In this document: positions 1 through 12,764 of the stretch, one piece after another
Numbering within the stretch: the stretch's first letter is position 1
Layout of the letters: every line of letters begins with the position of its first letter
From: Heloderma charlesbogerti
Lineage: Eukaryota; Chordata; Lepidosauria; Squamata; Helodermatidae
Direction: 5' to 3'
Assembly: GCA_026122225.1 (NCBI GenBank)
Contig: JANEZZ010000793.1
Location: 1,302,001 to 1,366,000 of the forward strand
DNA length: 64,000 nt
Notes under the pieces: model-generated
The model's input: only the letters and a program-made list of their open reading frames with translations
The model's database searches: none
Told to the model about the DNA's origin: nothing
Program-made: the position numbers and the translations under genes

Positions 1-444
1 TGGGTAGTTGCACCATAGATTTGTATAAGGGGAGGAGAGATCTTCCCTTTCCCCTCTCTGTCATCCGGCACACTGCTCTTCAGCAGCCCATCATCACACA
101 GCACATAGTTCCACTATGGAATTCTCTACCAGAAGATGTAGTGATGGTGACCATTTGGATGGCTTTAAAAGGGGATTGGACAAATTCATGGAGGATAAGG
201 CTATCAATGGTTACTAGCCACGATTGTTATACACTACCTCAGATTTCAGAAGCTGTATGCCTGCATACACTAGTTGCTGGGGAACATGAGTGGGAGGGTG
301 TATTGTACTCCCAACATGAGTGGGAGGGTGTATTGTCCTACTTGTACGCTTCCCATGGGCATTTACTTGGCCACTGTATGAACAGAATGCTGGACTAGAT
401 GGACCCTTGGTTTGATCCAACATGGCTTTTCTTGTGTTCTTATC
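1..444 (+). mobile_element. CR1 LINE, 3' end
   Basis: Degraded end of the CR1 ORF2 and its 3' UTR (GGAACATGAGTGGGAGGGTG, GAATGCTGGACTAGATGGAC), ending in TTCTTGTGTTCTTAT octamers. A 30-bp segment (GGGAACATGAG...) is tandemly doubled at about 280-330. It lies in ferroxidase intron 10. Confidence 0.85.
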
Positions 445-554
445 CCACCTTAATCTTTTTTTTCTCTTATAGCACCTAATTCTGCCCTAATTCCTCTTTA
501 TTGACCTCTGCAGTATAACATCCAAGGATCCTGCCCCCCTGTCCCACTTCATAC

Positions 555-705
555 CATGCATTTTGTTGGATTCTTGGAAATCTTTGTCTTCCTTGTTAAC
601 CTTTGAGGGGTCGCCAGCAAATGCATCTATGTTTGTGTCAAGATAGAAACTTAGATTCTCATCGAAGACTGTAAAGAGCAGATAGAATTCTTTGTCTACA
701 CCTTT
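555..705 (-). CDS. HEPHL1-like: Ferroxidase exon 10 (start of domain 4; last exon in window)
   Basis: The exon encodes residues 574-623: [19 protein letters not shown], then [22 protein letters not shown] matches HEPHL1, while FQESNKMH also occurs in CP. The acceptor is GACTACAG and the donor GTATGAA. The next exon (family block NGYMYGN) is not present in bases 1-554, so the gene continues off the left end. Confidence 0.94.
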
Positions 706-3700
706 CTGTAGTCAAAACATAAACAACATGAATTAAAACTAAAACATTTCCAGCTTGTACTTTAAACAGGAGATCACAAATCATTGCGCTAAAATCTTCT
801 GTCAATAAAACAACCCAGGTGGTGTTGTAATGCAGGCTGCTGCCTGCTATTCAGGATTCTGGCCATTCCATTCCCCCTCATTCCCCCTCCACCCCAAAAA
901 CACACACAAAAGTGTCAGTCAGCATTTCATACCCGCTGAGCATGCTCAGTCCTCACTGGGTTCTTTTGGAGCTTTTTCTCTCTTCAGATTTCCCTCCAAA
1001 GAGTTTCCCCTACTTCTGTAAGCCCATGTCTGGCGAGTCCTTCCCCTTATGAACGGGTGGTGCTATTTTGGTGACTACATAAGCAATGGCACTCACAGCT
1101 TGAACATCAGAAATAGAGGGAATGGTTTTAGTGCTAAAACTTTGAGCTTCCTCTAGAAATGGATCCTGTGCTGTAAAGCAGAAGACTGGAAGATTGCCCT
1201 TATACTAGCTTCAGAATCTCTCCCATCCAGCGCTAAAGAAAAGTGATGGTAGCCCTCACGGGAACATATCTTCACTGTGGTCAGATTTGGAACCTTCATT
1301 TTACTCTGGTGCTTACGGATCCTTAAAGCATAATTTCTTTCATTATGCTGTGCTATAGATGATACATAAACCACGTTATATGTCATATTTTTATACTGAA
1401 AAACAAAATTGGGAGTATGCGCCTATCATGGATTCCCCTTCATGGATCACTGCCTTGTTGTGGTGAAGGGGCTTGCGTAACTCAGTGAAGCCATAAGCTA
1501 TGCCGTGCAGGGCCACCCAAGACGGACAGGTCATGGCGGAGAGTTCTGACAAAATGTGGTCCACTGGAGAAGGAAATAGCAGCCCACTCCGGTATTCTTG
1601 CCAAGAAAACCCCATGGAACGTATCAAAAGGCTAAAAGAGATGACGCCAGAAGATGAGCCCCGCAGATCGGAAGGTGTCCAATATACTACTGGGGAAGAG
1701 CAGAGGGAATTTCCAAGTAGCGCCAGAAAGAGTGAAGCGGCTGGGCCAAAACCGAAAGGACACTCAGCTGTGGATGTGTCTGGTGGTGAAAAGAAAGTCC
1801 GATGCTGTAAAGAACAATATTATTTAGGAACCTGGAATGTAAGATCAATGAATCAATGTAAGCTGGAGGTGGTCAAACATGAGATGGTAAGATTAAACAT
1901 TGACATCTTGGGAATCAGTGAACTAAAATGGACAAGCATGGGCAAATTTAATTCAGGTGACCATTATATCTACTATTGTGGGCAAGAATCCCTTAGAAGA
2001 AATGGAGTAGCACTCATAGTCAATAAAAGGGTGGGAAAAGCAGTACTGGGGTACAATCTCAAAAACCATACAATGATCTCAGTACAAATCCAAGGCAAAC
2101 CATTCAACATCACAGTAATTCAAGTCTATGTCCCAACCACTGAGACGTTTCCTCTCTGTGAAAACCTTTCAAGTACTTGAAGAGCGCTATCATATCTCCC
2201 CTCAGTCTTCAGTCAGTGTCTCCCATATACACCCAGTTGACTCCTGAGATCTTCTGGGGAGGCCTTATTCGTCATTCTCTGACCAATAGAGTGTCGCCAG
2301 GTAACAGCACACAAGTGGGCTTTCATCATGGTAGTGGCACCCACCATATGGAACACCCTTCTACATATTGTTCAAGAGGCATTTAAAGGTCCTCTTGAGG
2401 ACATATTTATTTATACGTATTCATTTATACAGCCTTTCTCTGAATTGTAATGGATTATGATATTGCTCCAATTTATTATTGTCTTGTTGTAACGTTTTTA
2501 ATTATTTATTGCTTTATATTGTTCTTAAATGGTTTTTACATTGGTTTTATACCGTATTATATACGTATTGTGAATGACTTAGTGATTCACAGAATAATAG
2601 ATTCATAGAATAGTAGGGTTGGAAGGGGCCTATAAGACCATTGAGTCCAACCCCCTGCTCAGTGCAGGAATCCAAGTCAAAGCATCCCTGACAGGTGGCT
2701 GTCCAGCTTCAGCTTGAATGCCTCCAGTGTGGGAGAGCCCACCACCTCCCTAGGTAATTGGTTCCATTGTCGTATATCTCTAACAGTCACAAAGGTTTTC
2801 CTGATGTTCAGCTGGAATCTGGCTTTTCAATTCTGCATCAAAACCGAAAAGTAGATACAGCGGATTAACAGCCCTGTGTAGAAAAGCTCACAGACACCTC
2901 CCATGGTCCTCTCCTCCACACCTCTTCTTCTTTCTCTCTGACTACCTGCTCCACCGCTTTGTTCCAGACAGCCTGCACCAAGCTTATATTGTGGTTCCTT
3001 GACCATGCTCTTAGGATATTAAGGGCACAATCCTATGGGGGTAGTTGTCCGCCTCCAAACTCGGAGGTATTTATTTATTTTTATTTATTTATTTCATTTC
3101 TATACCGCCCAATAGCCGAAGCTCTCTGGGCGGTTCACAAAAACTAAAACCAAACAACACACAGGTAGATGACTATCCAGTGCAGGGTGGGTGAAGCACA
3201 GAGGGGATCTCCTCCTCCGTGCTCTGGCTGCCCTGCATTTGCCGCTAGATGGCTGATTTCGGCTGTCTAACTGCGGCGCCTCGGAGCAGGGGGTGGGGAG
3301 AGGCAGGACAGCTCATAGGAAGCATTGTAATGGTGCTTCTGCAGTCCCCTCTCTGCCCCCAGGAACGCCCCCTTTTCGGCCACTCCACACTGCTCTTCCA
3401 AGCACGGAGTTGGATTTCTGGGAGCCAAAAAATCCTATGGCCATCTAGATGCTGTCTAGCGGCTATAGGATTGTGCCCTAAGCAGTATAAAAGAAGGATA
3501 AATAAATAACCCTAAATAATAAAGTAGAGCTTGGTCAGGCTCGTTCCAATCCAACCATGCAATTCTTACATCCTTACATTTTTGGTGGGTCCAATCATTA
3601 TGATTCAGTTCAGAACTAGATTTGTATAATATCCAACCCTTTGATTTAGCATATGCTCTCATAGGGGTGTACGAACCCCACTCACCCGTCCAGTCCAGGG

Positions 3701-6700
3701 CATCCGCTGGAGGGGCGAAGCGATCTGTCCCTCCCCGCAGAATGCTTCCCGCCCAGCTCCACTCCATGGCGAGTCCGCGGAGCTCCTGGCCAGGCCTGTC
3801 TGCAGCTGGCCTTCTGGCCATTGCCACACAAATGGCGTCCAGTGTAGCCTTTGGCCATGATAGGCTACGCCGGACGCCATTTGCATCCGCAGCCTGGCAG
3901 TGGATGGCTGCGGATGGACCCGGACTGGCTGGCACCAGGTAGGTTCCATCCCTACCAGACTTCGCGGGGTGGCGGGGGGGAGCAGTCTGTTCTGCCACGG
4001 ACTTCGGGGGGCCAGATTCTAAAGAATTCGGCCTCAATGGAGTCCGTGGCGGATTTCTCCGCCATCCCTATGCTCTCATTCATTCAGAATGCATGGATCC
4101 ATCAGGATTTGTACCTGTGTCCCATCAGGTTCCAGAGTATTCTTTTTACAGATTATCAGAGGCCCCACGAGACCAGTTTGGGTGTCCATCACTGGATCAG
4201 TTGCTGAATAATATAGGTAGGTGAGGCATGGTGGATCACTGTCTGTTGGACCAACACTTTCAGGAACTCTCCATTTGTACTTAAAGGTGTCACCAGGTTG
4301 AACATGAGCTCCCAGCTTCTGTTGCCCTTAAAACAAAAGGGAAGTAAAAAAGCACCCTTCAAATTTATTTATTTTATTTTATTTATTATTAAATTTATTA
4401 ATTGCCCATCTGGCTGGTCACCCAGCCACTCTGGGAGATGTACAACATACCATAAAACAATTTAAAACAATAAAATTCTACCATAATTTTTTTTTTTTAA
4501 ATACCCTAACCCACCCCAAATGCCTGCCTGAACAACCACGTTTTTAATGCACGACAGAAGCTCATTAAAGAGGGGGCATGACGGAGTTCCCTAGGGAGGG
4601 AGTTCCACAGAGTGGAGGCCACCACAGAAAAGGCCCTCTCCCTCGTCCCCACCAGTCTAGCTGTCCTGGCTGATGGGACAGAGAGAAGGCCATCCGAGGC
4701 TGATCTTGTTAAGCGGCCTGTCTGGTGTTGCTGGAGGCGCTCCTTAAGATAGGCTGGGCCGGAACCATATAAGGTTTTAAAGGTCAAAACCAACACCTTG
4801 AATTTGGCCTGGAAAACAACTGGTAACCAGTGCAACTCCTTCAGCACTGGAGTGATGTGATCTCGCCGGCGGCTGCCTTTAATCAGGCGAGCCACCGCGT
4901 TCTGTACCAGCTGCAGCTTCCGAACTGTCTTCAAGGGTAACCCCACTTAGAGTGCATTACAGTAGTCTAAACGAGAGGAGACCAGGGCATGTACTACCGA
5001 TGGGAGCAGATGGTCGGGAAGGAAGGGGCGCAGCCGCCGTATCAGATAGAGTTGATACAGCGCTGTCCGGCTCACAGCTGACACCTGAGCCTCCATGGAC
5101 AGCTGGGAGTCCAAAATGACCCCCAGGCTGCGGACCTGGTCTTTCAAGGGTAGCCGTACCCCATTCAACACCAGGTCAACATCCCCCAGCCTCCTCTTGT
5201 CTCCCACCAAAAGTACCTCGGTCTTGTCAGGGTTCAGCTTCAGCTTATTCCTCCCCATCCAGCCACTCACCGTCTCCAGACATTTGGACAGGGATTCTAC
5301 GGCCAACCTTGGTGAAGGTTTGAATGAGAGGTAGAGCTGCGTGTCATCCGCATATTGATGACACTGCACCCCAAACCTCCTGATGATAGCCCCCAATGGC
5401 TTCACATAGACGTTAAATAGAATCGGGGAGAGGATGGAACCCTGTGGCACCCCACAAGTAAGTAGCCACGGGCCCGAAACCTCCTCTCCCAGTGCTACCC
5501 TCTGGTACCTGCTGGAGAGGAAGGACCGGAACCACCGCAATACAGTGTCTCCAATGCCCAACCCCTCCAGGCGGTCCAGGAGGATACCATGGTCAACGGT
5601 ATCAAAAGCCGCTGAGAGGTCGAGGAGAACAAGGAAGGAGCATTCACCCCTATCCAGAGCCCTCCTCATATCATCCACCAAGGCAACCAAGGCCATTTCT
5701 GTCCCATGCCCAGGCCTGAAGCCTGACTGAAATGGGTCTAGATAATCAGTTTCTTCCAAGTTTCTTCTAGATAATCAGTTTCTTCTTAAACCCTTCAAAT
5801 TTAAACTGTTACTGACACTAAAAGCCTAAAACTAACACTGAGAGCTTCTCCACATGGAGCTTTTATCCTGCTATTGAGATTGGTTACTTACGGAAGTTTG
5901 CAGGTCCTTTAGATGACATTGTCAATCTCCAGGGCATCTCTCGTACTAAATAACCTTTATTCTATTTTTTAAAAGATCGGAGATAATGAGCTATCAAATT
6001 ACAGTGCTTGAGTTCCCTCCTGAAAAGAGGAAAACCCAAAATGTGAGGAGCTAGACCACAGCGCCATCTAGCGGCTGTATAATGAAACATATCAAAGACT
6101 CAGATGAGGGGGAAAAGGGGGGAGGAAGCGCATGTAAAGGGAGTCCATCATGATCCTGCATTTAAAACAGAAGCAGAAAGCCCTGTTTTAAATGTAGGAT
6201 TTTAGGCTGGTGTAGAGATGCTCTAAAACATCTCTACAGAAGATGTTTTCTCTAAAACATCTCGACAGAAGAATAAGAGATAATCTAAGTATGTCTTCAG
6301 ATAGAACTCAGTGGGGCTGAAATGTGTAACTTTGGCTGGATCAGACCAATTTTTCCATGTGCCTTTTTTTTTCACTGCTGGATTTTAGGCTGTTCTTCAC
6401 GCTAATATTTTTAAAAAAGAAATTGTAAGCTACTTTTGGCATAGTTTTTCCAAGAAAAAGCAGTGTTAAAATGGGTAAATGAATTTACCCATTTTACATG
6501 AATTTACCCATTTTACATGAATGCATCCATGTGTGTTGAAATTGCAGCTCATCTAGAAAGATTTCAGGTGAAAGTGAGCTGGGGAGGGCATCGTGAGTGG
6601 CTTCATCATGTCAGTATTATGTAAAAATGGGTGTTGTGGACTAGGCCTCAAATACATCACCGAGAGCTTTTCTCAATGGGGTATTTATTGTGTGCTTATG

Positions 6701-9700
6701 ATTCCTTACTCACAGGTGTTTACGGGTTCTGTAGACCACGTCATGATCCTCCAGTTTCACTTCTGTTTTTTAAGAACACTTTCCTGGTTTGTTTTAAAGT
6801 GGGGAAAATGGGGTATTATTTCTGAAAGTGAAAGAACTACTTTAGTATTTGCGCTATTCTGCTATAGCACAGTGACACCTAGAGGTTATGTAGCAGAAAA
6901 GCAAGAAAGGAAAAGCTCTTTGTGTAGAGCTTGGATCTCAATTCTACGCTTATAACTGTCAGGGTGGACACTGAGCCCATAGAATCCCAGAGTAGTTCTG
7001 ATTCTGAGGAAGAGCAGTCGCTCCTGGGAGAGGAGCGTGCTCCTCTTTCCCAGGGCCCACAGCTGACGGAGATTCCTCCCACCAGCATTCCTAGCTTAGA
7101 TAGAAGTCCAGGGAGTGACAGAACGCGGGAAGCAGATTTGGTGGATGCGTGACGCCGACGCAGAGAGCAGCGCCAAATGGAGGGCGCAGAAAGGAGGCAT
7201 AGTGCCCGGTTGGCGCGCAAGCAACAGCTGCGCCCAGAGGATCCAAGGGAAAAGGGGAGGGACTCTCCCTACTCCTTAAGTTCAGGGGTCTGCCAGTAAT
7301 TCCCTTTCAAACAGGGACCAACTGTTCCAACTTAGGGCATAGGTACTGTGCTGCTCAGATCTAGTTGCAAACGGTAGAGTTGTTAAGTTGTAAAAGAAGA
7401 ATATAGCTTTGAAAGGAATCCTTTTGTCTGTGTCTGGACTTGGCTACTGGATTAGACTGAGAGAGGCCTCCAAGTAGCCCTTGACAATAACATACAACAA
7501 TTAACAGCCTCGTGTAGAAAAGCTCTTTGTACAAAAAATGATGATGAAACTCTTGCGCGACAAAGAAAAAATGTTAAGTTCATTATAGAACACCTGGCAA
7601 TGGCTTAATAATACTGCTTCTATCAATGTGCTGTAAGGAGTGGAGAGTGCTGGGCTTTCAGCAGGGAGGCCCAATCATGAAATTTGCTCTGTGACTTTGG
7701 GCCAGTCACTATCTCTCAGTGTAACATCCTTTACAAAGCTGTTCTGAGGATTAAAAGGCCTGGATACAAAACACTGCACAACTAGTTCTGTGTGCCCAAG
7801 GGAAGTCCAGAACCGTGTTTCTCAAACAGCTTTTTACCTCATGCTCCATGGCAAAGATATTTTGAAATTAGGGTGGCCACTTACGCATTGCCAAAAAGGG
7901 GAAATGCATCACCAAAAAAGAAGACAAAACTGGACACCAATTTGCAAAATGTTTGCATATGCTAATTTATAAGTATAAATCTGCATTAAAAATAATAATT
8001 TAAAAGAAATACAATACAGGTAAGCACCTGTATGCCTGCTGTCCGGGTGGTAACTCTTCATGGGCAACATCAAGGCTCCTGCTGCTCTCCCTTCTGAAAG
8101 CTTTTGGACTTTAAACAAGACTTTGACATGGCAGCCCATCAGAGAGAAAAAAAGGTAAAGGTGTCCCCAACTAGTCGTGTCTAGGGTGCGGTGCTCATCC
8201 CTGTTTCTAAGCCGAAGAGCCAGCACTGTCCAAAGACGCTTCCGTGGTCATGTGGCCGGCATGACTGAACACCGAGGTGCACAGAACACTGTTACCTTTC
8301 CCGCCAAGGCGGTACCTATTTATCTACTTGCAATTTCTTGCTTTCGAACTGCTAGGTTGGCAGAAGCTGGGACTGAAGACGGGAGCTCACTCCGTCACGC
8401 AGCACTCGGATCTCGAACTGCTGACCTGCCGACCTTCCAGTCTGCAGTTCAGCGTCTTAACCAGAACACACCTTCTAATAGTGGACTGTCCTCTGCCAGC
8501 TCTTCATACATAGGATTGTCTTCTGTAAAGTAGGACAGATAGCCATCCTATTTGAAATTGATGGCAGTTTCATAAGCTGTTTGTGACAGGGCTCGGGAGT
8601 TTGCCATTCAAAAGGAAAAAAAGTTTAAAATACAAGTAGCTCTTTGGAACCTATTTTATATATGTCATTTGAGCCTTTTGGGGGATGGGTGGAATACAAA
8701 TGCGATAGGACATTGCTACAAGGGGCCTTGATCCCGCACCTTTACCGGGGGTTCTGCTTCTGGATTCTTTGTGGAATTAAGATCAGCTCCTTTATACATG
8801 TTTTTTTCCAGGATTTTGTTGTCGCTGCTGTTCTATGTTTCATTATACAACCACTAGATGGTGCTGTGGTACAGCAGCATTGCCTATTTACACGAGGCTT
8901 CTATGGTGCGATTCAGAGAAAATATCAGGCTTTCCTCATTATGAAAAAAAAAGGTTGCAATAATGGTTGCAAAGAATGGGAGATGCCCTGAAGGATGACG
9001 ATGTGTAAAGGACTTGCAAACTACCATCAGTGAGCAATCACAAGCGCACAATAAAGGCCTTGTGTGGAAATGCCCATAGACAGATAGCTAGCTAGCTAAA
9101 ATGGTGCAGCATTTCACTAGCAACTTACCATCTGCATAAGGGGCTCCTTCTGATGATTTGCTGAAAGCTACTCCATGGGGCATCATGCTATAGTTCTTGT
9201 CAGCTTTATTGGCAAAAGTAACCAAAATGGTATCTCCAGCTTCAGCTTTGATAACAGGGCCTGGAAAATGGGATGAGAACTGAGTGGTTTAGGGAAAAAA
9301 TGACAAGTTTAAAAAAAGGCTCTCCCTGCTTCCCCATCAGAGAGTCTATTTATTATATCTTGGCTTTTCTTTTTAGAAATGGCAGAAAAACTTACATGAG
9401 GCTCCTAGTAAGCTCCCATCTAGGCACCGTTGAGGTCCGTACCTGTTTATCTTTTAACAAGTTTACAGCAATTGTGAGCACAGGCCTACGCTGAAGACAG
9501 ACAATTGTTCTTGGGAGAGTTGAAAGTGGTTTGAACGAGGCATTGCTTCCCATATTGTACACACACATTTCTTTTGCCCCAGTATCACTTCTGGCGATGC
9601 AGGTTTCTCAGAAGTTGGAAGCGGTACACAAACCATTGTACCCGAGGCAAATGTGGGATAGGCATACACATCAAGAGCAGCTCTCTCTTTTGTGAAACCA

Positions 9701-10887
9701 CACTCAGCATTCTGAAAAACAGTTGCTTGTCTCCTTTTAAACTAGTGCTCTGCCAAAAAATTTTCCTACATTTTTTTCGACTGTTCTCATTTTGATAGAA
9801 AAGAAATGGCTTTCGAAAAATTCAAAGGAGGAGAAATTTCAGAGAAATTCTCGTGGACTGGGTTTGGGGTTCTTGTGCTTACTTTACTTATGAGGTGGCT
9901 GAGGAGTGTGCTGCCTGTCATTGTACAATAATCGCTGTGGCAGCCTGTAGCCTCCTCAGTTTCCCGCACTTCAGTTAAAGCCATCGTGAGAAAGACATCA
10001 TGAGGTCATTCCTCCCATGGGGCTTTTTCATTTGAGGAAGTGCTGGTGGCCTGGGAGGCTGCAGAGCAATGGAAAGATATGTAATAGAAAGAGAAAACAC
10101 ACAACATCCTCGGCCACCTCACAGTGATTAGATAAGCTCAAAAATACCAGCAAAAGAAATTCAAGTTCTGCCTCAAAAAAGTGGAAGCCTCAATACAGTT
10201 GATGCTGTTGCCACCTACAGAACCAAAAACCGTTAGGAAAAAGAAAGCACCTGTGCTACAACCCCTGCCAATAGTGAGCCCTCTCTCTGAGAAACTGTTG
10301 GAGAATTTCTCCTCCCCTAGGAGAAATTCGGTGAAATTGTCCCCCCAGTTTCTCTTCCCACAAATAGGTTGGAGAATTTTGAGAGGTCATGTGTGCACAG
10401 CTCTATTTTAAACCCATGGTCTCCACCTCTACCACCCACATTTTAATCTCCTCATGCAAATCCCTCTCCCCTCACATTTGCCTCACTCATCACCTTCAAA
10501 AGGGATTAAAGACTCATCTTTTTGCTCCGTCCTTCTCGACATGATTTGTTTCTTTGAGCCTTTCCATTTCCCAGCTCCAGTGTCATGTCTCTTTTTAAAC
10601 CCACATCCCATGGGTCAAATGCAGCCCCTGGTCCCCTCACTGACCCCTGAGATCAGTACAAAGAAATGTGTGTGTGGGGGGGAATCGCATCCACAGAGAC
10701 TACAGAGTGCCAAAATGGTCAAAATTAGCTTGTCTGCAAACTCATTTTGAACCTCTTAATACTCCATAGCTGCTACAGATGCTGTTTTTAAATTATTTTT
10801 TAATGGGACCTGGACCTCCAACAGTTGCCCACCCCCATTTTAAACAGTAAGCTTGTGGGTAGAGGGTATCTAGTCTCTTTTTAGGCA

Positions 10888-10958
<71 letters not shown>

Positions 10959-12715
10959 GCACGCACGCATGCACGCACGCACATATATAGGCTGAGCAAA
11001 GAGAAAGTATTCACCTTGGAACCCCCATTGGAAGCCTTGCCTTCGTTCATTTTCTAGAGCAGGGATGGGCAACTTGTGGCCCTCCAGATATTTTCGCTGG
11101 TAACGTCCATCATCCCTCAGCATTGGCTATGCTGGTGAGGGCTGACGGGAGTTGTAGGCTCAAACATCTGAAGGGCCACAAGTTGCCCATATCCGTTCTA
11201 GAGCCTGGCGTGATTTCATCACTGACTATACTGGGAATATCAACAATCGCCTTTTTAGTTCTTGGCATAATTGAATGAAATTTGCAGGCAGAGTATGATG
11301 TAGTTTGTTTCTGAGGGGAAGAAGCCTGCCAAATTTCATCTATGCAATCTTGAGGGTGGGGCAAGGGGTACCTGGCTCACCTCCCTCCTTGCTACGCAGC
11401 CACTGGCACGGAGAGCACAATATGTTGTTCTAATTTTCTCCCCAGATCTACAGGAAATGCACCTGTTCAGCAGTTTCTGGGCTATTTCTCACTGGTAAAG
11501 CTGTGCCTGAGTGGTAGCGCTTCAGACTGCAAATGGTGGTGGTTCCCATGAGTGACAGTTCCCTTCGTATAGAAAGCCAGATGTCAGGGAGACACATGCA
11601 AGCATGTGAGCCCTCACCTGCAGTCTAATGTGGTGTAACCGAGATACAGGTTTAGTTTACTACCTCCGTGAACTAGGCCAGAGTTTCACCATAATTGGCT
11701 GTTGCTCAGGTGGAGAAGCACTCTCAAAATGTCTGCCCACAAATCCCATTCTGGGTGTGACTGAAGCCAGTACCATGAGAAGATTCAAAATTTGAAATTA
11801 TCAACTGTACCAAGTATGCCAAGGTGAGCAGCAGCTTCAGGTTGCTCCTTCCTTCTGTCAAACTTTCCGTCGGTGTAGGACACGTAGTGAGCTTTCTGAT
11901 ATCGCCCTCCTATTCGTTCATCCCCTTGTATAAAGAAAGGTGCTGAGTCACTGTGAGAGCACAAGGCATTGATGGTGATTATAAAGCTATGGATTTGTAA
12001 TGCTCAGGTTAAAGCAAAACGTCAACATTCTCTGTTTGGAACAGATAAGACATTCTGTAAAATAGCTTATTTCTTTGATATCCCACCTTTCCTCCCAGGA
12101 ACTCTAAGCTGCAGTTTGAGCCTCACAACAACCCTGTGAGGAAATTTAGTCTGAGCGGTAACCCAAGGCCACTCAGGGGAGAAGTAGATGATATGAGGCA
12201 GGGCATATAGCTGCTGTTAAAAGCAACAACCCTGTGCCTCTTCCTTTTCTCTCCTTTGGTAATGCACAGAGGAATAAAATGCATCATTGGACCACAATGA
12301 CATGTTTTATTTCTCTAATAGATATCAGTGGAGCAAGGAGGAGGCAATAGGTTTCTGTTGTCAGTCATTTGTCTCTCGTATAATCAAGTTCCACCCCAGT
12401 AAGCTTTGTAACTGAGTGGAGATTTTAAACTTTTCCTATATACCAGCCAAACTCTATCCATTACCCCACATGGGTGTAAAAACAATGTCAACAACAAAAC
12501 CTGATGCATATATCTGCACAGATCAGGGTTGGAGAAACGTTTCCATCCTGAGGGTCATATTCCCTTCCGTCCAAAGGCTGCATACCAGAGGTGGGTGCCC
12601 CATCTACCCAAAATGGGCATCGTCACACCATACGCTCTTTTATAAACACATACACGCATGCATTCAAAGATAACACACTCATTCATAGACACACATCCAC
12701 TCGTGTGTGTGTGTA

Positions 12716-12764
<49 letters not shown>

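Noticed and set aside
3456..4207. Overlapping ORFs up to 193 codons on both strands
   Set aside because: They cross Harbinger and hAT element borders and exist because the DNA is GC-rich; no domain is visible.
10793..11123. ORFs of 80-85 codons over the TA/CA repeats
   Set aside because: They are low-complexity translations of microsatellite DNA.
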